Source: Sagittula stellata E-37 (GTDB lineage: Bacteria > Pseudomonadota > Alphaproteobacteria > Rhodobacterales > Rhodobacteraceae). Taken from it: a stretch of 64,000 bases of DNA. Under the pieces are notes generated by a model, which saw only the letters and a list, made by a program, of their open reading frames with translations, was not told the DNA's origin and did not search any database. The position numbers and the translations under genes are program-made. Where the stretch lies: contig NZ_CP155729.1 in the NCBI RefSeq assembly GCF_039724765.1, positions 1,054,001 through 1,118,000 on the forward strand. Direction: 5' to 3'. Positions 1 to 8,373 of this stretch are shown piece after piece; positions within the stretch are counted from its first letter, which is position 1, and every line of letters starts with the position of its first letter.

Positions 1-950
1 TCGCGCTTGGCTGTCTGGTGGCCGAGGCGCTGAAGGATCGCCTGCCCGCCTTGCCTTTCGCGCTCGAAATCCTGGCCTTCGCCGACGAAGAGGGGGTGCG
101 TTTCCCGACTGCCTTGATCGGCCCGCGTGCTTTGGCCGGGACACTGAAGGCCGATGCACTGGACATGACCGACGTCAACGACGTGGCGATGCGTGACGCG
201 ATGCGGGCATTTGGTGTGGCGGTGGACGATATTGGCGCGGTGCGCCAGTCCCGGGGCGATGTCGTGGCCTACCTCGAAGCGCACATCGAACAGGGTCCAG
301 TCCTGGAGGCCGAGAGCCTGCCGGTTGCCGCCGTCAGCGCGATCTGCGGGATTTCCCGGTTCGAAATACGAATCACCGGAGAGACCGGTCACGCCGGAAC
401 CGTGCCGATGGCCGGGCGGCGCGACGCGCTGGTGGCCGCGTCGCGGATCATCGCGGCTGTCAGCGACGCAGCGGTCCAGGTTCCGGACCTGCGGGCGACG
501 GTGGGCACGCTGGCGCTGAAACCCGGCGCGGTGAACGCCATCCCGTCCGAGGTCCGCTTCCCGCTGGAGATCCGCGCACCGCAAGACACGCTGCGCGAGG
601 CGTTCGAAACCGAGGCCATGGCGCTGGCCCGGGACATCTGTTTCGCGGCCAACTGCGATTTGAAGGCTGTCCAGACCTATGCGCAACCAGCCGCGGTTTG
701 CGACCTGAGCCTCAGGCGAGCGCTGGAAACGGCGATCGGGAAGGCGGACGTCGTGCCGCTGACCATTCCATCGGGGGCGACGCACGATGCGTCTGCGATG
801 GCCGACCTTTGCCCGATCGCGATGCTGTTCGTCCGCTGCCGGGGCGGGATCAGCCACCGGCCAGACGAATTCGCCTCCGCCGCCGACATGGACGTGGCGG
901 TTCGGGTGATGGTGGATGCGATACTGGGCTACGAGGATGATCTTGGCTGA
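1..950 (+). CDS. M20-family allantoate/N-carbamoyl-amino-acid amidohydrolase (5' truncated by window edge)
   Basis: Metal-dependent amidohydrolase of the M20 family (allantoate amidohydrolase / N-carbamoyl-L-amino-acid hydrolase / hydantoinase-carbamoylase group), which hydrolyses carbamoyl or ureido groups. The frame is open to the left edge, so the true start and first metal-ligand His/Asp are outside the window. Visible motifs are FADEEG near the edge (acidic metal ligands), EQGPVLE, the dimerisation-domain GETGHAGTVPM, and the C-terminal CRGGISHRPDEF with its conserved metal-ligand His. It is followed by a 162-bp gap and a CoA-transferase. A role in purine breakdown would fit the nearby xanthine dehydrogenase operon, but carbamoyl-amino-acid substrates are equally possible from sequence. 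Confidence 0.85.
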   Translation, partial: ALGCLVAEALKDRLPALPFALEILAFADEEGVRFPTALIGPRALAGTLKADALDMTDVNDVAMRDAMRAFGVAVDDIGAVRQSRGDVVAYLEAHIEQGPVLEAESLPVAAVSAICGISRFEIRITGETGHAGTVPMAGRRDALVAASRIIAAVSDAAVQVPDLRATVGTLALKPGAVNAIPSEVRFPLEIRAPQDTLREAFETEAMALARDICFAANCDLKAVQTYAQPAAVCDLSLRRALETAIGKADVVPLTIPSGATHDASAMADLCPIAMLFVRCRGGISHRPDEFASAADMDVAVRVMVDAILGYEDDLG

Positions 951-1015
951 AAGGGCCGCCGCTGCGGTACGCGCGTCCTGTCGTCGCGAAGACGGGTGCC
1001 ACTTTGTCGATGCGC

Positions 1016-1060
1016 ATCGTAGGGCGGGGCTGTGTGCCGCCTTGCCCGGCGGCCACAATG
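1016..1060. repeat. Palindromic intergenic repeat (GTAGGGCGGGGC type)
   Basis: GTAGGGCGGGGC followed by CCGCCTTGCCC forms an imperfect hairpin (AGGGCGG...CCGCCTT). The same block occurs inverted as GCCCCGCCCTAC near 29455-29466 behind hisG. Two intergenic copies in one window suggest a small interspersed palindromic element. It lies between the amidohydrolase stop and the CoA-transferase start. Confidence 0.5.
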
Positions 1061-1112
1061 TGCCCGGCAGGCACCCCTTTCCTTCGGCGTCGACTTGCGG
1101 TCCAGTGCGGGC

Positions 1113-2189
1113 ATGCTGAACGGTTTGCGCATCCTTGAATTCGAAGCCCTCGGGCCTGCCCCCTTCGCCGCCATGCACCTTGCGGACTTGGGAGCGGAGG
1201 TGACCGTCGTACATCGCGCCACCCACGACAACCCGTCGAAACAGCCCCGGAACCTGCTCGACCGGGGCAAGCGGTCCATCGTGCTGGATCTCAAGGAGGC
1301 GGCGGATATCGCCGTCGCCAAGGCCTTGGTCCAGCGCTCGGACGCTTTGATCGAGGGGATGCGGCCGGGCGTGATGGAGCGGCTGGGCCTCGGGCCGGAG
1401 GTCGTGCATGCGCTGAACCCGGCTCTGGTCTACGGGCGCATGACGGGTTGGGGGCAGGACGGGCCCCGCGCGCTGCGGTCGGGGCATGACCTGAACTACG
1501 CCGGGCTGAGCGGGATGCTGTTCTACGGCGGTTTGCCAGGCGAGATTCCCGGGGTGCCGCCAACGCTGTTGGGCGACATCGGGGGAGGGGCGCTCTACCT
1601 CACCGTCGGCATACTGAGCGGCGTTCTGAACGCCAGGACGACGGGCAAGGGCTGTGTCGTGGATGCAGCCATCGTGGACGGGACATCGCACATGTTGTCC
1701 CTGCTCCTTTCGATGGGACCGATGTTCTCACGCGAGGCCCGCGGACAATCTCTTCTGGATGGGCCGCACTGGTCGCGCTGTTATGTTTGTGCCGATGGGG
1801 GCCATGTCGCGGTGCAATGCCTCGAACCGAAGTTCTATGCCGAGTTTCTGGAGGTCATGGGGCTGCGCGACGATCCGGGCCTTGCCGATCAGTTCGACCC
1901 CAAGCAATGGCCGGTTCAGACGGCGCGGCTGGCGGGCCTGTTCGCTGCCCGGTCCCGAGACACATGGACGGCACTGTTCGAGGGCTCCGATGCCTGTGTG
2001 GCGCCGGTGCTGAGCCCTGCGGAGGCGCAGGAAGATCCCCATATCGCCGCGCGGGGGATCTGGCGGGAGGGCGTGCCCGCGCCTGCCCCGCGATTCGACG
2101 GCGCGACACGGCCAACGGGCGACATAGCCCTGAGGGGCGCCCATGGCGCGGAGATCCTTGAAACCCTGCGACAGGAAGGCTTGATATGA
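1113..2189 (+). CDS. CaiB/BaiF-family CoA-transferase
   Basis: Class III CoA-transferase / alpha-methylacyl-CoA racemase-type enzyme of 358 residues. The chosen ATG opens with MLNGLRILEFEALGPAPFAA, the standard family N-terminus; in-frame upstream starts would only add non-conserved residues. The LGDIGGGALY segment carries the Asp expected to form the acyl-enzyme intermediate. The C-terminal part (PVLSPAEAQEDPHIAARG) is also typical. The protein acts in the cytosol, moving CoA between carboxylic acids or epimerising a 2-methylacyl-CoA; the substrate cannot be told from sequence. Its stop overlaps the start of the nitroreductase (ATGA), so the two are probably co-translated. Confidence 0.88.
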   Translation: MLNGLRILEFEALGPAPFAAMHLADLGAEVTVVHRATHDNPSKQPRNLLDRGKRSIVLDLKEAADIAVAKALVQRSDALIEGMRPGVMERLGLGPEVVHALNPALVYGRMTGWGQDGPRALRSGHDLNYAGLSGMLFYGGLPGEIPGVPPTLLGDIGGGALYLTVGILSGVLNARTTGKGCVVDAAIVDGTSHMLSLLLSMGPMFSREARGQSLLDGPHWSRCYVCADGGHVAVQCLEPKFYAEFLEVMGLRDDPGLADQFDPKQWPVQTARLAGLFAARSRDTWTALFEGSDACVAPVLSPAEAQEDPHIAARGIWREGVPAPAPRFDGATRPTGDIALRGAHGAEILETLRQEGLI

Positions 2190-2866
2190 CTTCGGACAGG
2201 ATGCCGGCCGAAGACTTCGGCAGGCTTTTGCAGGCGCGGGCCTCGTGCCGTGCATTCACTGACGAGCCCGTCGACCCGGCGCTGGTCGAGGCGGCCCTTC
2301 GAGACGCGCAGCAGGTGCCGTCCTGGTGCAATTCGCAACCGTGGGAAGTGCACGCGTGTGGGCCGGAGGAGACCGCCCGACTGGCCACGGCGTTTTTCGA
2401 CCACGCGCAGTCGGGGGCTCACGCCTCCGACATCCCTTTTCCGAAAGCCTGGGACGGGGTCTACAAGGAGCGGCGCCGGACATGCGGTTGGCAGCTTTAC
2501 GGTGCGCTGGGGATCGAGAAGGGCGACCGTGTGGCCTCTGCCCGGCAGATGCAGGAGAACTTCCGTCTCTTCGGTGCCACCGGATTCCTTTTGATCACGA
2601 CCCCGAAAGTGCTGGGCGCCTATGGCGTGCTGGACTGCGGGGCATATGTGACCGCCGTGCTTCTGGGGCTGGAGGCGCGGGGCATCGGCGCCGTGGCCAT
2701 GGCCTCTGTCGCGGGCTTCTCACCTTTCATGCGGGAGTGGTTCGACGTGGTCAGCGACCGTGACGTGCTGTGCGGGATCGCCTTCGGAACGCCGGAACGC
2801 GCGCACCCGGCAAACAGTTTCCGTACTGAACGCGCCAGCCCGCAAGAGGTTGTGCGCTGGAGGTGA
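2186..2866 (+). CDS. Nitroreductase-family FMN oxidoreductase
   Basis: A 226-residue nitroreductase-like flavoprotein. The N-terminal RASCRAFTDEPVD and PSWCNSQPWEVHA segments match the FMN-binding loops of the family, and the C-terminal half (LLGLEARGIGAVAM, FGTPE) is the usual glycine-rich end. It uses NAD(P)H to reduce nitro, quinone or enone substrates in the cytosol; physiological substrate unknown. The start codon overlaps the CoA-transferase stop (ATGA). The pair could act on one CoA-linked or organic-acid pathway, but that rests only on gene order. Confidence 0.88.
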   Translation: MTSDRMPAEDFGRLLQARASCRAFTDEPVDPALVEAALRDAQQVPSWCNSQPWEVHACGPEETARLATAFFDHAQSGAHASDIPFPKAWDGVYKERRRTCGWQLYGALGIEKGDRVASARQMQENFRLFGATGFLLITTPKVLGAYGVLDCGAYVTAVLLGLEARGIGAVAMASVAGFSPFMREWFDVVSDRDVLCGIAFGTPERAHPANSFRTERASPQEVVRWR

Positions 2867-2867
2867 A

Positions 2868-2906
2868 GCGGGTGGCGAACCCGGCCCTGTCCGGGCCGGA
2901 ACCCGC
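2868..2906. terminator. Strong GC hairpin between convergent genes
   Basis: Nested inverted repeat: GCGGGT...ACCCGC outside and CCGGCCC-TGTC-GGGCCGG inside. It sits between the nitroreductase stop and the convergent aldo/keto reductase stop. There is no U-tract, so it is a terminator-like hairpin serving either strand rather than a classical intrinsic terminator. Confidence 0.55.
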
Positions 2907-2932
2907 ACCCTACATCTTGCAACGCTTTGGAA

Positions 2933-3862
2933 TCAGGCCTCTTCCAGGCGGTCCGTGGCCGGGGGCGGGGTTGGTCCCAGCGCAGTGATGCGGTCGTACA
3001 GGTCCTTGTCCATCGGCCATTTCATGGCCGCGAGCGACGGGCGAAGCTGTGCCTCTGACCGGGCCGACAGGATCGGTGCAGGACGGGACGGATGCCGAGC
3101 GATCCAGGCCACCGCCAGCGTCGCGGCGTCGGTTCCGATCTCTTCGGCCAGATCGGCAAGTGCCCTGGCGGTCTCGTGCATCTGCGCCTCGCCGTATCGT
3201 TTGGCATAACGTTCATCGGTGGCCAGACGCCCGCTCTCGCCGCGTGCGTATTTGCCGGTCAGGAGCCCACCGCCCAGCGGCGAGTAGGGCACCGGGAGGA
3301 TGCCTTCGGACTGGCACATGGGGAGGATTTCGACCTCGGCCTGCCGCTTCACCAGGTTGTACATCGGCTGGATGACATCGATCTTGGTGCCAAAGCCGTG
3401 GGCCGTGGCCTGGGCCTTCATCACCTGCCAGGCGGCGTAGTTGGAAACACCGATGTAGCGAATCGTCCCCGCGCCCCGCAGTTCCGCCAGGGTTTCGAAA
3501 GTCTCTTCCAGCGGTGTGTCGGCATCCCAGCGGTGCATGTAGTACAGGTCGATCGTGTCCATGCCGAGACGTTTCCGGCTTTCGTCCAGCGTTGTCAGGA
3601 TGTTGTGGCGGGAGGCGCCGCCCGGAAAACTGGCTTTGGTCGCGATGAACAGCTTTTCGCGTTCCACCGCGGCGAATCGGCCAAGCAGGGTTTCGGAGGC
3701 GCCGTCGGTATAGACGTATGCGGTGTCGAAATGGCGGATGCCTGCGGCGCGGCAGGCTTCGAACATCTCGGCACTGGCGCGTTCGTCGGCGGATCCGCCG
3801 AACTGCATGGTGCCAAAAGCGAAGCGGGCGGGCGTGTCGCCCGAGATCGTGGTCAGGGTCAT
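2933..3862 (-). CDS. Aldo/keto reductase
   Basis: NAD(P)H-dependent aldo/keto reductase of 309 residues with the (beta/alpha)8 fold. Catalytic tetrad features are visible: DTAYVYTDG (Asp and Tyr), FIATKAS (Lys) and YYMHRWD (His). IGVSNYAAWQV and the late YSPLGGGLLTGKY segments are family hallmarks. The start is placed at MTLTTISGD because the family begins just before the FGTMQFGGSAD strand; a further in-frame ATG at 3928 would add 22 proline-rich, unconserved residues. Transcribed alone on the minus strand, convergent with the nitroreductase. Confidence 0.87.
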   Translation of the reverse strand: MTLTTISGDTPARFAFGTMQFGGSADERASAEMFEACRAAGIRHFDTAYVYTDGASETLLGRFAAVEREKLFIATKASFPGGASRHNILTTLDESRKRLGMDTIDLYYMHRWDADTPLEETFETLAELRGAGTIRYIGVSNYAAWQVMKAQATAHGFGTKIDVIQPMYNLVKRQAEVEILPMCQSEGILPVPYSPLGGGLLTGKYARGESGRLATDERYAKRYGEAQMHETARALADLAEEIGTDAATLAVAWIARHPSRPAPILSARSEAQLRPSLAAMKWPMDKDLYDRITALGPTPPPATDRLEEA

Positions 3863-4081
3863 GACCGGACAGTCGCACGGCGCGGGCTCTGCGGGAAGCG
3901 GGATGTGAGGCGGGGGGCCGCCGGGCATGACCGACGGCAGATGCGACGTTTGTCGGATAAGGGGGAAATGCCTTTCGGCCAGTAGGTTAGAGCGCAGGCT
4001 GGGGCGCTTACGGGCAAGGCCGGCGCACGGGACTCGACAGACTCACGGTGGGCGGGCAGGCTGTCGGGGAGGAGGAGTTTC

Positions 4082-4819
4082 ATGAAAGCTCTTTGCCTGA
4101 CCCTGTCCGTCGTTTGCGCTGTTCCCGTTTGGGCGGGGGAGAGTTGTACCGAGGATGCGATGATCGTGTTCGACGGGTCGGGGTCGATGGCAGAGATGGG
4201 TTTCAATGCCATCGGCGAGCCGCGAATCGTTCAGGCGCGGCAGGCGATGCGCCAGGTGCTGCCGGATATCGCGGTGCTGCGGCGGCTGGGGCTTGTGATC
4301 TATGGTCCCGGTGGCGACCGGACCTGTCGGAACGTCGATCTGCGCCTGACGCCCCAATGGCAGGCGGATGCGCCTATTATCTCGGAAATCGAAGGGCTTA
4401 GACCGGCGGGCGGGACGGCCCTCACGGACGGTGTGCGGCTCGCGGCAGAGACGCTCGACTATCGCAATGTGCCGGGTGCGGTGGTGCTGGTGACGGACGG
4501 GAAAGAGACCTGCGGCGGGACTCCGTGCCAGTTGGCGGCGGAGTTCGCGCGGGAGGCGCCGGGGCTGACGGTGCATGTGATCGGCTTCAAGGTGCGGGGC
4601 GACCATTGGGACTGGAGCACGCCCGACGCGCCGGGCGAGAGCGTGGCCCGCTGCCTTGCCGACGATACCGGCGGGCAGTACCTGAGCGCCGAGACGGTGG
4701 ATGAACTGGTCGGCGCGCTGCGCGTCACTTTGGGGTGCAACGTATTCGGATCTTTGGACAATTTCACGGCGACAGAGTTCGGCGGCCATTGGGGTGCAGG
4801 TCAGGCCAGCCAGCGGTGA
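4082..4819 (+). CDS. Secreted von Willebrand factor A domain protein
   Basis: A 245-residue exported protein. The first ~19 residues are a Sec signal peptide (MKALCLTLSVVCAVPVWAG). The mature part is one VWA domain with a complete MIDAS: DGSGSM, the Thr of GGTALTDG, and Asp in VTDGKET. This implies metal-dependent protein or ligand binding in the periplasm. Four to six Cys residues suggest disulfides. A good purine-rich RBS (gaggaggag) precedes the ATG. No partner gene is adjacent; similar stand-alone VWA proteins are common in Rhodobacterales and uncharacterised. Confidence 0.8.
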   Translation: MKALCLTLSVVCAVPVWAGESCTEDAMIVFDGSGSMAEMGFNAIGEPRIVQARQAMRQVLPDIAVLRRLGLVIYGPGGDRTCRNVDLRLTPQWQADAPIISEIEGLRPAGGTALTDGVRLAAETLDYRNVPGAVVLVTDGKETCGGTPCQLAAEFAREAPGLTVHVIGFKVRGDHWDWSTPDAPGESVARCLADDTGGQYLSAETVDELVGALRVTLGCNVFGSLDNFTATEFGGHWGAGQASQR

Positions 4820-5241
4820 AGGACGTGGCCCAGAACGATGCGCACCGTCTTTTCTTTGCGCCCGGGCGCTGGGCGTGGGCCGGTTGAAAGGGCGCAAGAC
4901 GCAGGTCGCCGCCGAGGGTTAACGCATCTTCATCTCTCAGCCGCGAGGTGGCCCCGTTAACGCAGCGCACGCCCGGGGTGACGGAACGTGCGCCGCCGCG
5001 CAACGGGGCAGGTTTTGTGCGCCTCCCGCCCACGACATCAAGGCGCAAGGAAACCTTCACGCAGATGAACGCGCCGTTACCGGTGAACCGGCCGGTTGTT
5101 AACCTTTTCCAATGTGCGGTGCGCAACGGACCGGGAAAGGTGGTTAACGGGCGGATGTGCCGCACGCCGCGCGCCACCGTATTTCCTTTGACTCGACCCG
5201 CTGTACCGACCGACACTTTTGCAGCTTCCGGGAGAGTGACC
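4820..5241. other. Intergenic region with four GTTAAC sites
   Basis: A 422-bp stretch with no convincing gene on either strand. GTTAAC occurs at 4918-4923, 4956-4961, 5098-5103 and 5143-5148, which is striking in GC-rich DNA. These match the TTAAC half of CtrA-type sites but lack the TTAA-N7-TTAA spacing. The region presumably holds the promoter of the downstream LprI-MliC gene. Confidence 0.45.
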
Positions 5242-5877
5242 ATGAAACGCATTCCGACCCTTTCCGTTTTCGCCACCCTGGCCATGACCGCACCGGGTAT
5301 GGCGCCTGCCGCCGATCCGGCCTTCGACTGCGGCAAGGCCAGTGGCACCGTCGAGGAGATGATCTGCGCGAACGACGGGCTGGCCGAACTCGATCGCGAG
5401 ATGGCGCGACTTTACGGGCTTGCGGTGAACGACCCGGACCTTGGGCAAGAGCGGCTGGATCGGTTGAAGGCGATGCAACGCGGCTGGATCAAGGGCCGCA
5501 ACGACTGCTGGAAAGCCGACAGCGTGGAGGGCTGCGTGGCCGAAAATTACGCCATGCGGATGCATGAGCTGCGACTGGGGTATGGCAACACCCGGTCGGA
5601 TGACGAAGCGGGCATTACCATCGGGCCGCTGGCCTTTGTTTGCGGCGGGCTGAAGGCCGGGATCTCGGCCGTCTTCGTAAACGGGGCGGAGGGGCTGGTC
5701 TCTCTCAGGTGGGACGACAGGAGCCTGGCGCTGACGCAGGCGGTCTCCGGGTCCGGGGCACGCTATGAGGGTGAGAGTTTCGACGGGATCTACGAGTTCT
5801 GGACCAAGGGGCCGGAGGCGTTGTTCACCACGCCCGCCACGGGACAGTTGAACTGCATCGAGGACGATATCGGCTGA
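5242..5877 (+). CDS. Periplasmic LprI-MliC fusion-type lysozyme inhibitor-like protein
   Basis: A 211-residue exported protein. The signal peptide runs from MKRIPTLSVF to about residue 24 (APAA). Next comes a cysteine-containing LprI-like/DUF1311 domain (FDCGKASGTVEEMIC to VEGCVAENYAMRMHEL, about residues 27-115), rich in Asp-Arg/Lys pairs. The C-terminal domain (about 125-211) resembles MliC: it starts FVCGG, has QAVSGSGARYEG and FWTKGPEA, and ends with a paired Cys in LNCIED. MliC and LprI families inhibit c-type lysozyme, so a role in protecting peptidoglycan is inferred. The start is set at the ATG with a GGGAGAG RBS and an immediate signal peptide; upstream in-frame sequence is not protein-like. 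Confidence 0.8.
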   Translation: MKRIPTLSVFATLAMTAPGMAPAADPAFDCGKASGTVEEMICANDGLAELDREMARLYGLAVNDPDLGQERLDRLKAMQRGWIKGRNDCWKADSVEGCVAENYAMRMHELRLGYGNTRSDDEAGITIGPLAFVCGGLKAGISAVFVNGAEGLVSLRWDDRSLALTQAVSGSGARYEGESFDGIYEFWTKGPEALFTTPATGQLNCIEDDIG

Positions 5878-5887
5878 GGGTCCGGGG

Positions 5888-5952
5888 CAGAAGGCCGCTT
5901 CGGGGCTTTCTGCAAGGATCGTATGGCGCCGCACCCTTGGGGATGCGGCGCC
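5888..5952. terminator. Two tandem hairpins between convergent genes
   Basis: Hairpin one (5888-5912) pairs CAGAAGGCC with GGCTTTCTG. Hairpin two (5925-5952) is a perfect 9-bp stem, GGCGCCGCA/TGCGGCGCC. They lie between the LprI-MliC gene stop and the convergent BMP-protein stop and probably end transcription from both sides. There is no T-run. Confidence 0.55.
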
Positions 5953-5966
5953 GGTGGCTTACGCGC

Positions 5967-7040
5967 TTACTGCGGGATTTCCGCGTCGATGCCTTCGACA
6001 TAGAAGTTGAGGCCCGCGAGGTCGCCGTCGGAGGCGGTTTCGCCTTCGGCCAGCCAGACGGAGCCGTCGGCCTTGTTCAGCGGACCGGTGAAGGGGTGGT
6101 ACTCGCCAGAGGCGATGCTTTCCTTCAGGGCCAGCGCTTCGGCCTTCACGTCTTCGGGCACGGCGTCGGTGATTTCGCCGATGCCGACCATGCCTGCGCC
6201 GATGCCGTCCCAGGTGTTGTCCGATTCCCAGGTGCCGTCCATGACTGCCTGGATGCGGTCGATGTAGTAGGGCGCCCAGTTGTCGATGATCGAGGAGACG
6301 CGCGGTGTCGGTGCGTATTCGATCATGTCGGAGGCCTGGCCGAAGGTGATGACGTCACCGGCTTCCTGCGCGGCGGCCTGCGGCGCGGTGGAATCGGTGT
6401 GCTGGAGGATCACGTCGGCGCCGTTCTCGATCAGCGCGCGGGCGGCGTCGGCCTCTTTCGCCGGATCGAACCACGTGTAGGCCCAGATGATCGAGAACTC
6501 GACATCGGGGTTCACCTTCTTGGCGTGGATGTAGGCGGAGTTGATGCCGCGGATGACCTCGGGGATCGGGAAGGAGGCGATGTAGCCGATCTTGTTGGTC
6601 TTGGTCATCTTGCCCGCGATATGGCCCTGGATCGCGCGGCCTTCGTAGAAGCGGGCGGAGTAGACACCGACGTTGTCGGCGGTCTTGTAGCCGGTGGCGT
6701 GCTCGAACTTCACGTTCGGGAACTTCTCGGCCACGGCCATGGTCGGGTCCATGTAGCCGAAGGACGTGGTAAAGATGATGTCGGCGCCGGACAGGGCCAT
6801 CTGGGTGATCGCGCGTTCGGCGTCGGCGCCTTCGGGCACGCTTTCCTGGAAGATGGTCTTCACCTTGTCGCCGAAGTGCTCTTCGACGGCGAGGCGGCCC
6901 TGGTTGTGTTCGTAGGTCCAGCCGCCGTCACCGACGGGGCCCACGTAGATGAAACCGGCGGTCACCGGGTCCTGTGCAAAGGCGGCCTGTCCGAGCGTAA
7001 GCGCGAGTGCGGCGGTGGTCAGCAGGGTTCTGCGGTTCAT
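5967..7040 (-). CDS. BMP-family ABC transporter substrate-binding protein (purine/nucleoside)
   Basis: Periplasmic binding protein of the BMP/PnrA family, 357 residues. It has an N-terminal signal peptide (MNRRTLLTTAALALTLGQAAFAQ). The mature protein begins DPVTAGFIYVGPVGDGGWTY, the family's ligand-pocket strand, and shows FTTSFGYMDPT and HTDSTAPQAAAQEAG segments. BMP proteins bind nucleosides or purines. It is the last gene of a minus-strand operon with two permeases, a double ATPase and xdhABC, so purine or purine nucleoside is the most likely ligand. An AGGGAG RBS lies about 7 nt before the ATG. Confidence 0.9.
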   Translation of the reverse strand: MNRRTLLTTAALALTLGQAAFAQDPVTAGFIYVGPVGDGGWTYEHNQGRLAVEEHFGDKVKTIFQESVPEGADAERAITQMALSGADIIFTTSFGYMDPTMAVAEKFPNVKFEHATGYKTADNVGVYSARFYEGRAIQGHIAGKMTKTNKIGYIASFPIPEVIRGINSAYIHAKKVNPDVEFSIIWAYTWFDPAKEADAARALIENGADVILQHTDSTAPQAAAQEAGDVITFGQASDMIEYAPTPRVSSIIDNWAPYYIDRIQAVMDGTWESDNTWDGIGAGMVGIGEITDAVPEDVKAEALALKESIASGEYHPFTGPLNKADGSVWLAEGETASDGDLAGLNFYVEGIDAEIPQ

Positions 7041-7123
7041 GTTTCAACTCCCTTGGTTGTCTTTTGGGCGGTGTGTTGTTGAACGGTGGTTCCGGGGCGG
7101 GGCCCGGTGTCTTTGGCCTTGGG

Positions 7124-8047
7124 TCAGGTGGTCGCGTGGAACGGCCGCCCGAGCGAGGCCGGCGCGCCATGATGGCCGCGCGCGGAGATGATGACCAGCA
7201 CGAGGATCGTGACGATGAACGGCGAGGCCGAGAGCAGCGCGACGGGCACGTTGGCGCCGGCGGCCTGCAGGTTCAGTTGCAGCACGTTGATCCCGCCGAA
7301 GAGGTAGGCGCCGATCAGCACGCGGCCCGGACGCCAGGAGGCGAAGACCACGATGGCAAGTGCGATCCAGCCGATCCCGGCGGTCATGCCCTCGGTCCAT
7401 TGCGGGACGCGGACGAGCGAGATGTACGCGCCGCCGAGGCCCGCGCAGGCGCCGCCGAAGAAGATCGCGGCCAGCCGGATCAGCACGACCTTGTAGCCGA
7501 GCGCGTGGGCGCTGTCGTGGCTTTCGCCGACGGCGCGCAGGATCAGCCCGGCGCGGGTGAACTTGAGGAAGGCCCAGACGCCGAGCACCAGCAGCAGCGA
7601 GAGGTAGACCATGATGTCGTGGCTGAAGAGCATCCGGCCGACGACCGGCAGGTCCGACAGCACGGGAATGTCGAGCTTGGGGGTCGGCGGGGACTTCATG
7701 CCTTCGTAGGACTTGCCCACCAGCGACGACACGCCCAGCCCGATCATCCACAGCCCGAGGCCGGTGGCCACCTGGTTCGACAGCAGGAACTGCGTCAGGA
7801 GGCCGAACGCCATGGAGAAGATCGCCGAGGCGATGGCGGCGGCGAGGAAGCCGAGGAACGGCGAGCCGGTGCTGACGGCGGTGGCAAAGCCGGTGACGGC
7901 GCCGATGATCATCATGCCCTCGACGCCGAGGTTCAGGACGCCGGCCTTTTCCACGACCATCTCTCCGATGGCGGCCAGCAGGATCGGCGTGGCCGAGACC
8001 ATGATGGAGGCCACGAGGAGGATCGGGTTGATGCTGCTCAGGTCCAT
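7124..8047 (-). CDS. BMP-type ABC transporter permease (second subunit)
   Basis: Inner-membrane permease of 307 residues, of the type paired with BMP proteins (YufQ/NupQ-like). It has roughly eight to ten hydrophobic segments. The EKAGVLNLGVEGMM motif near residues 33-46 is diagnostic of this permease group, and the Gly-rich GIGWIALAIVVFASWRPG lies in the C-terminal half. It should form a heterodimeric channel with the other permease, driven by the double ATPase. Its ATG lies within the end of the small upstream ORF (10-nt overlap), suggesting translational coupling. Confidence 0.9.
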   Translation of the reverse strand: MDLSSINPILLVASIMVSATPILLAAIGEMVVEKAGVLNLGVEGMMIIGAVTGFATAVSTGSPFLGFLAAAIASAIFSMAFGLLTQFLLSNQVATGLGLWMIGLGVSSLVGKSYEGMKSPPTPKLDIPVLSDLPVVGRMLFSHDIMVYLSLLLVLGVWAFLKFTRAGLILRAVGESHDSAHALGYKVVLIRLAAIFFGGACAGLGGAYISLVRVPQWTEGMTAGIGWIALAIVVFASWRPGRVLIGAYLFGGINVLQLNLQAAGANVPVALLSASPFIVTILVLVIISARGHHGAPASLGRPFHATT

Positions 8048-8373
8048 TGCGCTTGCCTCGTCATGGTTTCACCGGCGGTCGGGCCGCCCAGGGGCAGGGC
8101 CGGACATGCGGCCTGAAGGATGGACAGGTCTCGCGGTGTCTTGCGGGGCCGCTTCCCCGTCTCGTTGATCGCACCGGCCCAATGGCGGCACGCCAGAGGC
8201 GTGAGCGCCGTCAGGAGGCCGAGCCCCCTGCATGATCCGGCGGCGAGGATGGAGTGGATCGCCGAAGCCGGGCCAAGGAGGCCGATGAGTGACGTGACCC
8301 GGACGCGTGCAAAGGCCGCGACGAAGGCCGCAATGGCTGCATGGCCAAGGGGTACGGCGGGGGACCCTGTCAT
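8038..8373 (-). CDS. Small hypothetical ORF linking the two permease genes
   Basis: A 111-codon ORF beginning MTGSPAVPLGHAAIAAFVAA. Its ATG overlaps the stop of the upstream permease (ATGA) and its stop lies 10 nt inside the next permease. Without it the operon would hold an unexplained ~320-bp gap. The first half is hydrophobic and Ala/Leu-rich, so it could be a one- or two-segment membrane peptide; the second half is Arg/Pro-rich. Third-position GC looks lower than in flanking genes, which argues against strong coding constraint. No family is recognised. It may be a real small subunit, a translational bridge, or a decayed insertion. Confidence 0.4.
   Translation of the reverse strand: MTGSPAVPLGHAAIAAFVAAFARVRVTSLIGLLGPASAIHSILAAGSCRGLGLLTALTPLACRHWAGAINETGKRPRKTPRDLSILQAACPALPLGGPTAGETMTRQAQWT

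Noticed and set aside
4764..5348. Minus-strand open frame across the GTTAAC region
   Set aside because: No start signal or protein-like features, and it overlaps two plus-strand genes.
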